A DNA stretch of 64,000 nucleotides from Pedobacter kyonggii (GCF_004310665.1 NZ_SIXF01000004.1:260145-324144); one strand, 5' to 3'. Positions 36,894-46,510 are shown, numbered from the stretch's first letter. The notes: generated from the sequence alone by a model not told the origin. A program made the numbers and translations.

Positions 36894-37676
36894 ATGAAAA
36901 CACTAAAAAGAATAGCGATCGTAAATGCGGTCATTGTAGCGGTAATAGCACTTAGCGCTTTTATTTGGGTAGGTTCTGCACAAGAAAAAAAAGTAGAACA
37001 GCCCATTAATGGAAAAGGCTTTGCCGTTTTGGAATTATTTACGTCTGAAGGGTGTTCGAGCTGTCCGCCAGCAGAAGAACTGTTGGCCAAAATAGAGAAA
37101 GAATCTAATGGGAAACCGGTGTATGTGCTTGGATATCATGTCGATTATTTTGATAATTTAGGTTGGAAGGATGTTTTTGGAAGTCCGGAAAATACAAAAA
37201 GGCAAAAAAAATATAGTGCTTGGTTAAACGCACAGGTTTATACCCCTCAATTGGTTATTAACGGCGCTCAGGAATTTATAGGATCTAATGAAAATGACGT
37301 GAGAAATGCCATTAATAAACAGCTTCTGAATAAAAAGTATACAGCTAGTTTAGCCTTCGATACGAAAAGGGATGGGGATGTACTGGAAATAAATTACGAA
37401 ACCAAAGATACTCAGGCTAGCGACGATCTTCTTTTTGCTCTGGTGCAAAAGAGCGGCAACACGGATGTACAGCGTGGGGAGAATGCAGGACTTAAATTAT
37501 CTCATGTCCAAATTGTACGTAAAACCTTAACACTATCTCTTAAGGATGCAAAATCTGGAACTGCAGTATTAAATATCCCTAAAGATAGTAGTGCCGAAAA
37601 ATGGGAAGTGATCGGAATGGTTCAGCATAAAACAACAGGCGCAATTTCAGCAGTAAATGCATCAACAACTTTTTAA
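36894..37676 (+). CDS. DUF1223 thioredoxin-like secreted protein
   Basis: The 260-residue protein has an N-terminal hydrophobic signal (about 8-29, ending GSAQ). DUF1223 signatures are VLELFTSEGCSSCPPAEELL (Cys54 and Cys57 in a thioredoxin-like CxxC), LGYHVDYFDNLGWKDVF, and YTPQLVINGAQEFIGS. The second half is a beta-rich domain. The family is exported and redox-active in appearance, with no defined role. A TATTTTTG element at 36866-36873 could be its -7 box. A 57-codon frame follows closely. Confidence 0.9.
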   Translation: MKTLKRIAIVNAVIVAVIALSAFIWVGSAQEKKVEQPINGKGFAVLELFTSEGCSSCPPAEELLAKIEKESNGKPVYVLGYHVDYFDNLGWKDVFGSPENTKRQKKYSAWLNAQVYTPQLVINGAQEFIGSNENDVRNAINKQLLNKKYTASLAFDTKRDGDVLEINYETKDTQASDDLLFALVQKSGNTDVQRGENAGLKLSHVQIVRKTLTLSLKDAKSGTAVLNIPKDSSAEKWEVIGMVQHKTTGAISAVNASTTF

Positions 37677-37690
37677 TCATACTTATCATC

Positions 37691-37864
37691 ATGGAAAATC
37701 ACCAAAATACCACAACCAACAGTTTATTAGTTGGATTGGCAAGCTTAATGTCGACACTTTTTCTGGTTAGCCCTCCATTTGAAAAAAATCCACAGCAATG
37801 TGAAATGGTGCAAAGCATCGGAAAGAAAAAACAGAAAGGACTGGAGAATGAGCCAGTTGTATAA
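37691..37864 (+). CDS. Possible small membrane peptide, 57 residues
   Basis: The frame starts 14 bases after the DUF1223 stop and ends before a good terminator. Residues 11-28 (SLLVGLASLMSTLFLV) are hydrophobic and the C-terminus is basic (GKKKQKG). A similar small gene following DUF1223 could be an accessory peptide. The short length and lack of a family make coding status uncertain. The first residues, MENHQN, resemble the MENQN starts of the ohr and hydrolase genes. Confidence 0.4.
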   Translation: MENHQNTTTNSLLVGLASLMSTLFLVSPPFEKNPQQCEMVQSIGKKKQKGLENEPVV

Positions 37865-37910
37865 CATAAATCTAGTTGCAGATTTATAAGCAACGTTTAT
37901 TAGTTAAGAG

Positions 37911-37934
37911 GTCGCCATATATTTGGCGACTTTT
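37911..37934 (+). terminator. Intrinsic terminator after DUF1223 unit
   Basis: The stem GTCGCCA (37911-37917) / TGGCGAC (37924-37930) has a short loop and is followed by TTTTCT. Confidence 0.85.
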
Positions 37935-38060
37935 CTATTTAAAATAATTTGCGCTGTGCCTTAGCATCAAACAAAGAGATTAGCAACGCATTCACAGCCT
38001 TGGATGTTTAGCTGTTGTATAGATTACAGATGCTGTACCAGGTAAATTTCTCACCAATAA

Positions 38061-38085
38061 AAAAAAGCGCTACTAGCGCCCTTTT
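38061..38085. terminator. Bidirectional terminator, mainly for the DoxX gene
   Basis: The stem GCGCT (38067-38071) / AGCGC (38075-38079) has an A run before and a CTTTTT run after, so it can act on both strands. It lies 36 bases beyond the stop of the minus-strand DoxX-like gene. Confidence 0.7.
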
Positions 38086-38121
38086 TATGTGAAAACTGAT
38101 TTAATTAGAATTTATTCAAAC

Positions 38122-38517
38122 CTAAACAGCAGTTAAATCTGAATAGTGAGTGGGATAAAGTTTTTGGAACATCTGGTAGGTTATTGTAACGATAGCAAAG
38201 GCTATAATGGCATCGGTAGTGGCTAGCGGACCGATCACAATTAGTTTTGAGCAGAAGGCAAAAATGATATCAAAGAATATCCCTGCAAATACCCATTCTT
38301 TTAACCTTAACAATTTGTTGGGGATTAGTAGAACTGCGATTGCGGCTAATTTAGCAACACCAAGTACATAAATAAAGTACGCAGGATATCCCAGTTGTAA
38401 TGTAATGTCCCAAACAATAGGATTTTTTGTGAGTTCACAAACTCCGCTGGTGCCAAACCATAAAGAAGTTAGTGAGGTACCGATCCAATAAATGGTTTTT
38501 GTTGTTTTAAGTGTCAT
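38122..38517 (-). CDS. DoxX-like family membrane protein
   Basis: The 131-residue protein has four hydrophobic helices (about 7-25, 45-65, 72-92, 97-115). The pattern GTSGVCELTKNP and GYPAYFIYVLGVAKLAAIAVLL matches the DoxX-like (DUF6-helix quinol-oxidase-associated) family of small Bacteroidota membrane proteins. The biochemical role in this clade is unproven. It is monocistronic, transcribed away from the YeiH gene, with a 312-base shared upstream region. Confidence 0.8.
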   Translation of the reverse strand: MTLKTTKTIYWIGTSLTSLWFGTSGVCELTKNPIVWDITLQLGYPAYFIYVLGVAKLAAIAVLLIPNKLLRLKEWVFAGIFFDIIFAFCSKLIVIGPLATTDAIIAFAIVTITYQMFQKLYPTHYSDLTAV

Positions 38518-38829
38518 AATATTTTTTTAAATGTTGCTCAAAAATGTTGCATAAACATTCCAAAAACCAGTTAAATGGACCTAAACCAGACAAATTAAAT
38601 CCTGAGTTAGACAATTGAATGAATTTGTTTTAAGTCATTGGTTTGCGGTGCACTTTAACTTAAATGGCTTATTATTAAAGATGTGTGGGGGAAGTCAGAT
38701 ATTTGTTACGGATAAAATCCTCCTGAATAATTACTTTAGTTCGATATTGGGTATCCGTTGACTGCTTATTGATCGTATCCAACAATATTTTTAGAATTGA
38801 AATCAGATTAACACCATAATTAATCAACT

Positions 38830-40200
38830 ATGTCGAATCGAAACAACACAGCCGATACTACTGGAGCTTTAACAGATGCTGGGATAAGCCCTAATAAGAA
38901 AACATTTTTACAATCACTCACCGAAGATTGGTGGGCGGTTATATTGGGAACAATTATTATTGCCACTGTACTTTATTTAACCAATAATGGTACTGTAATA
39001 AGTTTACCTGCATTTAAATGGGCGAATAGCGAAGATCTTTTGGGTAAAATATTATCAGCATCTAATTTATTATTGATTGTTGAAATGGGTGCAGTTTTTC
39101 TGGCTTTAGCTTCAATAGCAATAGGTTTATCAGGGGGCAGTATTGCGCGGTTTGCTGGTGGTTTTGCACTCATCTACTTTTTAGCTATCGTTTCTTTTAT
39201 TATCGGAGGCAATAAAAGTGTATCCTATTTTGGGTTAGAATATGTGGTATTTGCATTGCTTATTGGTATAACATTAGGTAATCTAATTAAGTTGCCATCT
39301 TGGCTGAAAGAAGCAGTACGGTCAGAGTTTTATATTAAAACAGGTTTGGTGATATTAGGAACCACTATTTTATCGGCCGATCTGATCAAAGCTGGTTTAC
39401 CCGGTATAATACAGGCCGTTATTGTTGTTACTGTAGTTTGGTTTTTTTCGATGTGGTTAAGCCGCAAGTTAAAAGTAGATGATGAATTTGGTGTAATATT
39501 GGCCTCAGCAGTATCTATTTGTGGTGTTTCAGCAGCAATTGTTGCTGCAGGAGCTATTAATGGTGATAAACGTAAACTATCTTATGTAACCACTTTGGTA
39601 TTGATTATGGCTATTCCGATGATGATTATTCTGCCTTGGGCGGTAAAGTATTTTCATATACCCGAGGTAATTGGTGGGGCATGGCTGGGCGGTACCTTAG
39701 ATACAACAGCAACCGTTACTGCTGCAGGCGATTTGGTTGGGCCAATAGCCGTTAAAGCGGGCGTTATTGCCAAGTTTTCGCAAAATGTTTTTATTGGTGT
39801 TGCTGCTTTTTTTATTGCTATATGGTGGGCCTATAAAAAACCTAAAGGTGAAGATGGTGTACCCTTCAAAGCAGAACGCCCAGGGTTGAAAATTGTGTGG
39901 GAGCGATTTCCGAAATTTGTATTGGGTTTTGTTGCAGCTTCTTTAGTGTTTTCTTTTCTGTTATCTCCCACAATTGCAAAAAGTGTTGGACCAACCTTAA
40001 ACGGCTTACGTACCGTGTGGTTTGCAATTGCATTTATTTCGATCGGTATGGAAGCTAAATTTTCATCACTGGTAAAACTTCAGGGTGGTAAACCCGCATT
40101 TACATTTGTTACAGCACAAATATTTAACATATTCTGGACCCTCTTATGGTCTTATATTTTATTTGGCGGATATCTATTCCCTATACCTGATTTTAAATAG
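38830..40200 (+). CDS. YeiH/UPF0324 family putative sulfate/anion transporter
   Basis: The 456-residue protein has about eleven hydrophobic helices. Family segments are visible: FALLIGITLGNLI, FYIKTGLVILGTTIL, SVSICGVSAAIVAAGAI, the GGAWLGGTLDTTATVTAAG block and SIGMEAKFSSL. Residues 1-28 are a polar extension longer than in E. coli YeiH, which has about 350 residues; an extra loop between the first helices also contributes. YeiH proteins are regarded as export or uptake carriers for sulfate or related anions, with weak experimental backing. No LysR-type regulator (YeiE) is adjacent. It appears monocistronic. Confidence 0.92.
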   Translation: MSNRNNTADTTGALTDAGISPNKKTFLQSLTEDWWAVILGTIIIATVLYLTNNGTVISLPAFKWANSEDLLGKILSASNLLLIVEMGAVFLALASIAIGLSGGSIARFAGGFALIYFLAIVSFIIGGNKSVSYFGLEYVVFALLIGITLGNLIKLPSWLKEAVRSEFYIKTGLVILGTTILSADLIKAGLPGIIQAVIVVTVVWFFSMWLSRKLKVDDEFGVILASAVSICGVSAAIVAAGAINGDKRKLSYVTTLVLIMAIPMMIILPWAVKYFHIPEVIGGAWLGGTLDTTATVTAAGDLVGPIAVKAGVIAKFSQNVFIGVAAFFIAIWWAYKKPKGEDGVPFKAERPGLKIVWERFPKFVLGFVAASLVFSFLLSPTIAKSVGPTLNGLRTVWFAIAFISIGMEAKFSSLVKLQGGKPAFTFVTAQIFNIFWTLLWSYILFGGYLFPIPDFK

Positions 40201-40639
40201 GTGAGGAATTGGGTTTTACGCTATCATTCACAGATTCCTAATAGGAAGGTCGTCATTGCGATGAACGAAGATAACCGAACGATTGAGCTCATGAATGCCT
40301 TAAAACATATGCAAAAATGAATAATCTTAATACGCAAGACGCCTTTACTCCAAAAACGTTGCAGTAGAAATGCCGCTATTATACCAACACAGCTAGATTG
40401 TCGACGAACTGGGTTTTAAACTGCCCAATGGCAGAAGTTATTTTTGTATTGATCGAAGGAGCTTCCATTTATTCCGTTTTCTTCGGAATCTGTGATTTTG
40501 CTGATACAAAACTTAATGATTAGATTTTATATTATCTTTAAGGGAGAATTCTTAGACATTCACCAGCAAGTTGTTCAGTTAATTAGAAGAAGGGGAGCTT
40601 GAGACTTCATTTTTTTTACCAAATCGTTTAAATAACAAT
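40201..40639. other. Intergenic region with a broken REP copy
   Basis: A half-copy of the REP family (AGGAAGGTCGTCATTGCGATGAACGAAG, about 40241-40268 split by mismatches) lacks its right arm. Beyond it, short open stretches such as 40262-40320 (19 codons) and a possible degraded frame around 40360-40525 do not match any family I recognise. Confidence 0.35.
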
Positions 40640-41527
40640 ATGAGAAGTACAAAATCTAACTATTTAGCTTTTTTTATCTGCCTGGTTTATCTCGGTTTTT
40701 GTGGTTTTATTTCTGATAAACAGGTATATCCGCGTTTAGGTATTGTATCTGGTTTAACACAGGATAGCATAGCTTATGCCTCTGGTTTTAAGATGATTGG
40801 CGAATCTGTTCCGAAGATGCTTTCACCTGTATTAACAGATGATCAGTTTCGTGCCAATTTGAAAAAGATTAAAGCTGCAAAATGTAAAGTGTTAACCTGT
40901 AATCTTTTTTATCCGGCCAGTATAAAAATAGCTGGCCCAGAGGTAGATGAAGCAAAGGTTTTAACTTATACCGAAACAGTTCTTTCAAGAGCTCAGCAAG
41001 CGGGGGTCAAGTTTATTGTTTTGGGCAGCTCGGGTGCAAGGAGCATCCCGGCAGATTATAATGTCGTTAAGGCAAAATCAGATTTTATTAGCCTGGGCAA
41101 AAAACTAGCACAGATTGCCGGAAAATATAAGGTTACAATTTTGTTAGAAAACCTCGAAACCACAGAAACTAACTTCATCACCTCGTTAAAGTCAGCTGCA
41201 GAAATTGTAAGGGAAATTGATCATCCAAATTTTAGGCTTAATGCTGATATATTTCACATGATGCGTGAAGGGGAGTCTCCAAATGAAATTATTGAGGCCG
41301 GAACATTGATTGCCTTTTCTGAAGTTGCTGAAAAACAAAACAGGTCGTTGCCGGGTGTTATGGGTGACGATTTTAAGCCTTATTTAAGAGCATTGCACAA
41401 AATAAACTATAAAGGTTTCATCTTTATGGAAGGAAGCATCAAAAATGCAGCTATCGAAATGCCGCTTGCCTTCAAATATCTTTCTGCTCAGATTGCCGAA
41501 GTGTATTCGGAAAAGAAAGCAGATTAA
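40640..41527 (+). CDS. Exported sugar phosphate isomerase/epimerase-like TIM barrel
   Basis: The 295-residue protein has an N-terminal hydrophobic signal (about 8-26). The body fits the AP-endonuclease-2/xylose-isomerase-like TIM barrel: FIVLGSSGARSIP, VTILLENLETTETN, NFRLNADIFHMMREGESP and GFIFMEGSI carry the typical metal-ligand acids and histidine (Glu in LLEN, Asp/His in DIFHM, Glu in MEGS). Family members isomerise or epimerise sugars in carbohydrate catabolism; the substrate is open. It appears monocistronic and convergent with the next gene. Confidence 0.88.
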   Translation: MRSTKSNYLAFFICLVYLGFCGFISDKQVYPRLGIVSGLTQDSIAYASGFKMIGESVPKMLSPVLTDDQFRANLKKIKAAKCKVLTCNLFYPASIKIAGPEVDEAKVLTYTETVLSRAQQAGVKFIVLGSSGARSIPADYNVVKAKSDFISLGKKLAQIAGKYKVTILLENLETTETNFITSLKSAAEIVREIDHPNFRLNADIFHMMREGESPNEIIEAGTLIAFSEVAEKQNRSLPGVMGDDFKPYLRALHKINYKGFIFMEGSIKNAAIEMPLAFKYLSAQIAEVYSEKKAD

Positions 41528-41565
41528 ATATTATTCTTTAGTGAAATAAGAAAGATAACCTGTTG

Positions 41566-42192
41566 CTATTTCGATAATAACACCAGCGATTGCATATTTG
41601 ATTTTTCTGCATCCTTATCAATATTTGGTAAACGCATTTTTGCAACGTTGGTCTCAACGGTTAAAGACGGATTTTCACTTTTAGTAAGCGCGGCTATGTC
41701 TCTTACTGTGCTCGACAACATTTTAAGTGTAAGCATAAATTGACGGTCGATATTTCTGATCTTTTGAAAATCAACATTTTTATTAAAATGTTCGGTATTC
41801 GACCGCTCACTTTGATTAAACTGGATATTGTCTAAAAGAACCAATTTGTCTGTAATCTGGTTCAATACTTCATCCGAAAGATTTAGTCCTTGTATGCCTG
41901 TTACCCTATTGTTTTTTACATAATAATTTAAGCCATTAAAGCTAATGAGGGTTAAGTTATTCCTGTTGATAATATATTCTGACTTTGGAAGGCTATTTTT
42001 CGAACGGTTTTTATTAAATGCACTGCGCTGAGCAGCTAAACGTTCAATCATATCGTTTCCGTTCAATCTATCTGTATTCTCGAAAACATCAGCTAGTTTT
42101 GTCAGCTTGTTCTGAGCAAGAGCATGTATAGATAAGCAAGATAAAGAGGTAATTATAAGAAATACCAGAGCGGATGATTTTGCACTTTTCAT
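41566..42192 (-). CDS. Hypothetical exported protein
   Basis: The protein has 208 residues from the preferred start Met at 42192 (MKSAKSSALVF). A start five codons earlier would place charged residues before the signal. The signal peptide runs to about residue 26 (IHALAQ). The rest is polar and mainly helical, with the strand-like YIINRNNLTLISFNGLNYYV near 75. No family is recognised. It is convergent with the isomerase gene, 38 bases apart, and divergent from the gene at 42466. Confidence 0.7.
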   Translation of the reverse strand: MKSAKSSALVFLIITSLSCLSIHALAQNKLTKLADVFENTDRLNGNDMIERLAAQRSAFNKNRSKNSLPKSEYIINRNNLTLISFNGLNYYVKNNRVTGIQGLNLSDEVLNQITDKLVLLDNIQFNQSERSNTEHFNKNVDFQKIRNIDRQFMLTLKMLSSTVRDIAALTKSENPSLTVETNVAKMRLPNIDKDAEKSNMQSLVLLSK

Positions 42193-42465
42193 GCGACAAA
42201 GATACATGCATAATTGTTAAAATTAAACTTTTTGTATGTTTAATATTACGTTTTTTGGGGTGTTTTTGTTTTTTTTTGATGATAAAAATCAATTTTTTAT
42301 TTAACAGGTATTTAATAATTAAAAAACATACGCAATTCTTTGGTTTGGCAGATTGATTTTTATGGAGAAGAATTCGCAATTAATTTTTTAATTCTGTGCT
42401 TTTTTGTGCTTTGGAAATAGTTCAATACTTTTGATTTTGCGATATCTGGTATCGCCCCATAATTG

Positions 42466-42954
42466 ATGATCGAACTCGACTTTTTCTTTAATCTGCCTAA
42501 TGGAGATATCATGCATTTTCAGCTTATTCAGCTTTCGAGAGGTGAGTTATGGACTGTTCTTGACCATGAACAGGTATTGGAGCGAATAGTAAAAGAAAAT
42601 GGAAAATGGAAAGCATTGATAGGTAGTTTCTTATCTGAAGAACTTATACAAAATATAGGGCTGTTTATTGATGGGCAGCAATATCAAAAATTGCCTATCG
42701 AGATTAAATTGAGATGGCCAAAACTTATTGAGGAAATTGTAGTGAATTCAGATTCTGAATATATGGTAGTCTGCAAGCCCTTTGTAAATTTCAGATCATT
42801 TGAAAAAATGCTTGAAAAATTTGTACCTGCCATGATAAAGGATGAGTGGGCAATCAATTTTAAAGTTTACAGCCATGATTTTGGCCAAGATTTTATAAAG
42901 AAACTTAGCCGTAAGGAAGAAAAATTCAGTTATCAACCTATTCAGAAATGGTAA
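42466..42954 (+). CDS. Hypothetical protein, paralogue of the gene at 55187 (MIEL family)
   Basis: The protein has 162 residues. ATG 42466 is preferred over the TTG one codon earlier because the paralogue starts identically (MIEL). Both share W.VL....VL..I, a G-x-W near residue 47, the core QY..LP..IK..WPK and the Y..+C block. Neither has a signal peptide, a membrane helix or a known domain. The two proteins are alike in length (162 and 155). At 55187 the relative is coupled to a receiver-domain gene, so this family may act in or beside two-component signalling. Here a LytS-kinase remnant lies about 1 kb downstream on the other strand. Confidence 0.75.
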   Translation: MIELDFFFNLPNGDIMHFQLIQLSRGELWTVLDHEQVLERIVKENGKWKALIGSFLSEELIQNIGLFIDGQQYQKLPIEIKLRWPKLIEEIVVNSDSEYMVVCKPFVNFRSFEKMLEKFVPAMIKDEWAINFKVYSHDFGQDFIKKLSRKEEKFSYQPIQKW

Positions 42955-43138
42955 TCTTGCATTGGAAACAGGGATTTTACTTCATATTTAATTTCCAGTA
43001 TTTAAAATATCACATATAAATCCCTGGTAAACCTATTTTGCTACAGTAGCTTTTCGGTTTGTTGAACGTATTATTACCTTAGTTCGATTAATATTACACG
43101 TTGTGATCAATTTTTAGCTTCATCTCCCTAACGAGACC

Positions 43139-43280
43139 GTCATGCTGAACTTGTTTTACAAGTAGAAATAGGTGTTTTAAATTGCCTTGTAGCTACTACG
43201 TGGTCAGCATCCTTCCTGCTAAACAGACCCTGAAATAATTACCTTCGGTGAGCTCGCTAAGGCTCGGTTCAGGGTGACGA
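43139..43280. repeat. Dispersed repeat with GTCATGCTGAAC / GGTTCAGGGTGACGA ends
   Basis: The region starts CGTCATGCTGAACTTG and ends CGGTTCAGGGTGACGACAG, giving inversely complementary ends (TGCTGAAC versus GTTCAGGGTGA with mismatches). This kind of sequence is typical of Pedobacter intergenic repeats. The surrounding gap 42955-43436 has no gene. Confidence 0.6.
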
Positions 43281-43436
43281 CAGTGAGTTGAAAATATCTA
43301 CAGAAGATATTTAAAGGCATGTTAGTTAGTAATCGAGTTCAGGTTATTAGTACAAACGATAGCCAATTAGGTTTAAATCAGCATTAATTTCCTTTATTTG
43401 ATTTAGTGTTGACCTCAAAGTTTCATTGAGGCGCTA

Positions 43437-43646
43437 TTATGATGTTAATTCTGCAGTGCTAACTAAATGTATTTTTGTTGCAGCAAGTCCTCTTGCCGTA
43501 AGCTCTATTTCAAAAGAAATTTCATCATTGAGCCTGATTTCTTCCTGGAGTTCCATTAAAAAGAATTGAATTTTCTGTTCATTTTCATCTTTAATAACGC
43601 CATGTCCACTATTTTGATCTACATAGCATATTGTACCCTTTCTCAT
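43437..43646 (-). CDS. Cold-shock-domain-like small protein
   Basis: The 69-residue protein fits a single OB-fold of the cold shock type: KGTICYVDQNSGHGVIKDEN, IQFFLMEL and DEISFEIELTARGLAATKIHLV. The aromatic RNP1/RNP2 residues of classical Csp proteins (KGFGFI, VFVH) are replaced by GHGVI and IQFFL, so nucleic-acid binding may be weaker or altered. It is monocistronic. Confidence 0.75.
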   Translation of the reverse strand: MRKGTICYVDQNSGHGVIKDENEQKIQFFLMELQEEIRLNDEISFEIELTARGLAATKIHLVSTAELTS

Positions 43647-43907
43647 TTTTTTAATCTGTTTTGTTAAGATTTAAACTTAATTTTTCAATGAAGATTTATC
43701 TAAATATTAGAACGTCAATTAGGACGGTTTAATATAGTAGTAATTTTGTTACATTGAGTTGAGAAAATCGATAATATTTCTTGATCGTAAAAATTTGTTT
43801 AAGGGAAGTTTTATTATTGGACCAATCTAATTGTTAAAGAGGGATAGTTTGCTCAGTTTTTTTATCTTCAGATGCTATTTGCAATGCATTTAAGGAAATA
43901 CTTATGC

Positions 43908-44344
43908 TTAAAATATAGAACCTTCTTCGTCAATTCCTGCAGTTATTTCGGCATTTTGTTGATAAGCGTATTTTAATCGGTTACGGATATTGTCCATTCT
44001 TGAGCCAAAGCCTACTCTGCTTTTTACTAATCTGGGTAAATTTCGGCTTTCGATGCACAACTTGTCATCAAAGGTGTAAACATCTAGGCCTTATTTTCCA
44101 TGTCATTAAGATCCCGTGTTTAAATATGTTCCAAAATAGTAAGCAAAACCAGTGGAATTAATTTGATTTCACCAAGATCAGGGCCGTTAGCAAGTTCGAT
44201 ATAAATTGCACCTTGTGTAGTGCGGTGCAAATCAATCAGGTTTTCGCATTTTGCAATTTCTTCGCTCAGATATACGTAGAAATGAATATATATACTCTTA
44301 CATCTGTGTAGTCCCGGTTGTCTGATCGTGTTTTTATTTTGCAT
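43908..44344 (-). pseudogene. Remnant of a LytS-type sensor histidine kinase (C-terminal half)
   Basis: Read on the minus strand, 44344-44120 gives YVYLSEEIAKCENLIDLHR and IKLIPLVLLTILEHI, which are the post-H-box and N-box segments of LytS kinases. The next bases spell FKHGDLNDMENKA only if two small deletions near 44105-44120 are repaired. Reading then continues at about 44090 with VGFGSRMDNIRNRLKYAYQQ, the G-box segment (normally GIGL-NIRNRL), to a stop at 43908. The phosphoacceptor His and membrane half are missing. A 74-codon frame inside it is therefore not a separate gene. Confidence 0.8.
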
Positions 44345-44467
44345 AGATTACTAGAATAATACCCGCTATACTGATTAGTGTTGGTTAAACGTCATATATG
44401 TTCAGATAAACCAGACTTGGTTTTATTAAGGATATTTTTGCAGCATAGATTTTATTCCTATTAATTT

Positions 44468-45472
44468 ATGGCTGATCACTTATTGAAAAACATTCCTTAT
44501 TCCGTTCTCGATCTTGCAACCGTGCTAGATGGTTTTACTGCTGCAGATACCTTTAAAACAAGCCTCGATTTAGCTAAACAGTCTGAAACTTTAGGTTATA
44601 CACGTTACTGGTTTGCCGAACACCATAACATGGCTGGTGTTGCCAGTTCGGCAACAGCTGTGCTTATTGGTTATATTGCTGGCGGCACCAATAGCATCCG
44701 CGTAGGCTCTGGCGGCATTATGTTACCCAATCACGCACCCTTAATTGTTGCCGAACAATTTGGTACTTTGGCTTCTCTTTATCCCAACCGTATCGATCTG
44801 GGCCTGGGCAGGGCACCTGGAACCGATCAGGTTACGGCAATGGCTATCCGTGGTGAAAATTTTAGTGCTGTTCATAGTTTTCCAAGGGATATTGAGAAAC
44901 TCCAACAGTTTTTCTCTGTCAGTAATAACCGGGCAAGTGTAAGGGCTATTCCGGGAGAAGGACTGGATATCCCGATCTGGATTTTAGGTTCGAGCACCGA
45001 TAGTGCACGCTTAGCGGCAGAAAAAGGTCTTCCTTATGCTTTTGCAAGTCACTTTGCACCAGCTTATTTCGAACAAGCCATCGCCATTTATAGAAATAAC
45101 TTTAAGCCCTCTCCATTTTTACAGGAACCCTATGTAATGGCCTGTGTAAATGTGGTTGCTGCCGATACCGATGCAGAAGCTGAACGCTTATCAAGCTCGG
45201 TAAAGCGGATGTTCTTGGGGGTAATTACAGGTAAAAGAGAATTGTTAAAGCCTGCGGTGGATGATATCAACCAATATTGGGATCAGTTGGAAAAAGAAGC
45301 TGTAGAACAAATGTTGTATTATTCTTTTATTGGCAGTGCCGAAACCATTAGCGGAAATTTAGAAGCTTTTGTCGCAAAATATGGCGTAAACGAGATCATG
45401 AGCACCTCGCATATTTACGATCATCAGGCAAAATTGCATTCGAATAGAGTTTTTGCAGGGTTGTTTGGGTAA
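44468..45472 (+). CDS. LLM-class flavin-dependent oxidoreductase (luciferase-like)
   Basis: The 334-residue protein has a typical length. The family blocks are [12 protein letters not shown] at the N-terminus, [50 protein letters not shown] (split across the conserved barrel strands), [12 protein letters not shown] and [28 protein letters not shown]. This is the MsnO8-type subgroup of bacterial luciferase-like monooxygenases, which use FMNH2 or F420. Substrate unknown. It is monocistronic. Repeats follow directly downstream. Confidence 0.93.
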   Translation: MADHLLKNIPYSVLDLATVLDGFTAADTFKTSLDLAKQSETLGYTRYWFAEHHNMAGVASSATAVLIGYIAGGTNSIRVGSGGIMLPNHAPLIVAEQFGTLASLYPNRIDLGLGRAPGTDQVTAMAIRGENFSAVHSFPRDIEKLQQFFSVSNNRASVRAIPGEGLDIPIWILGSSTDSARLAAEKGLPYAFASHFAPAYFEQAIAIYRNNFKPSPFLQEPYVMACVNVVAADTDAEAERLSSSVKRMFLGVITGKRELLKPAVDDINQYWDQLEKEAVEQMLYYSFIGSAETISGNLEAFVAKYGVNEIMSTSHIYDHQAKLHSNRVFAGLFG

Positions 45473-45490
45473 TTGCAAGTCATATCAATC

Positions 45491-45567
45491 GCGTCATGTT
45501 CCCGCTGATATCGCTGATTTAAGCAGAATGGCATTTTTACCATTAAGCAGTTAAGGACATTGAGATT
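45491..45567. repeat. Locus-flanking repeat, left unit 1
   Basis: The sequence from GCGTCATGTTCCCGCTGATATCGC through TTTAAGCAGAATGGCA to GTTAAGGACATT matches the reverse complement of about 54530-54607 with few mismatches. Confidence 0.8.
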
Positions 45568-45718
45568 TTCGTAGCTCAGGTCCTGCGATCGTCCTCCTGA
45601 ACTTGTTTCAGGATCTATCCAGCTTGGGCTATTTTTTGCCACGGAAGCACAGATTTGCACGGAATTAAATTTATCCTTTTTGCTTTCAGCTTTAGTCTTT
45701 TAGCTTAGTCTGTCCTAC

Positions 45719-45841
45719 ATTAAGCAGTTAAGGACATTAAGATTCCATTGTAAATCATCTGCGGCAATCGTCTTAAATCTGCGGGAAACCATTCGCGTCA
45801 AGTTTCCCGCTGATATCGCTGATGCGTGCAGAATGCTATTC
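45719..45841. repeat. Locus-flanking repeat, left unit 2
   Basis: The unit contains AGTTAAGGACATTAAGATT, TCATCTGCGGCAATCGTC, TTAAATCTGCGGGAAA and TTTCCCGCTGATATCGCTGAT. It matches the reverse complement of about 54440-54555. Shorter relatives (AATCTGCGGGAA) occur at about 57860 and 58140. Confidence 0.8.
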
Positions 45842-45922
45842 ATTTTCCATCTTATATTTCCCATCATTCGTCATCTACTCTTTAAGATTTGTTAATGTTA
45901 AGGGAATATTGGGCCTTTAGCT

Positions 45923-46510
45923 TTGCCCATTATAAAGCGGCATTCCTTGGACAATTCATTATTTTTATCTTTACAGCTTGGAGATCATCAAGCTATGGAA
46001 GCGATCTACCGGATCTACTGGGAGGATGTTTTTGATGTTGCGCTGAAAAAAATGAACGATGAGGCGCTGGCGAAGGATATTACACAGGAAATTTTCATAT
46101 CTCTCTGGGAGAACCGAACAGCAATTAACCTAACAGGAAGCCTCAGTGCCTATCTATATGGTGCGGTGAAATACAAGGTGATTAATTATTTCAGGTCGGG
46201 CAGCATTAAAGAATATCACCAAACAGCACTTAAAGTACTAATGGATGAGCAGTATATTGCAGCAGCTGATGATAAACTGATTTTAAAAGAACTTCATTTA
46301 GAAGTTGATGCCGCCATTGCACTTTTACCCGAAAAAATGCAATTGGTGTTCTCGATGAGCCGAAAACAGGAAAAATCCATCAAAGAAATAGCTTCAGAAC
46401 TTGATGTTTCAGTACAAACAGTAAAAAACCAGATTTCTGCAGCGCTAAAATTGCTTAAAAAAAGCCTTTCCTATATCCTGCTCATTGCAGCTTTAATCGG
46501 CTTAACATAA
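45923..46510 (+). CDS. ECF RNA polymerase sigma-70 factor
   Basis: The protein has 195 residues from TTG 45923; TTG 45947 is also possible. The nearest ATG (45995) would cut region 2.1, so a non-ATG start is likely. Region 2 (about 25-95) has AKDITQEIFISLWENR; region 4 (about 125-180) has ALLPEKMQLVFSMSRKQEKSIKEIA and DVSVQTVKNQISAALKLLK. The C-terminus is hydrophobic (LSYILLIAALIGL), a feature seen in many Bacteroidota SusC-linked sigma factors. It is controlled by the FecR protein encoded 63 bases downstream and should transcribe the SusC operon behind it. Confidence 0.93.
   Translation: MPIIKRHSLDNSLFLSLQLGDHQAMEAIYRIYWEDVFDVALKKMNDEALAKDITQEIFISLWENRTAINLTGSLSAYLYGAVKYKVINYFRSGSIKEYHQTALKVLMDEQYIAAADDKLILKELHLEVDAAIALLPEKMQLVFSMSRKQEKSIKEIASELDVSVQTVKNQISAALKLLKKSLSYILLIAALIGLT

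Noticed and set aside
40360-40525. Possible gene remnant after the YeiH gene
   Set aside because: Short frames with stops and no family match I could recognise.
44120-44344. Minus-strand 74-codon frame as an independent small gene
   Set aside because: Its residues match the middle of a LytS kinase that continues in other frames, so it is part of a pseudogene.
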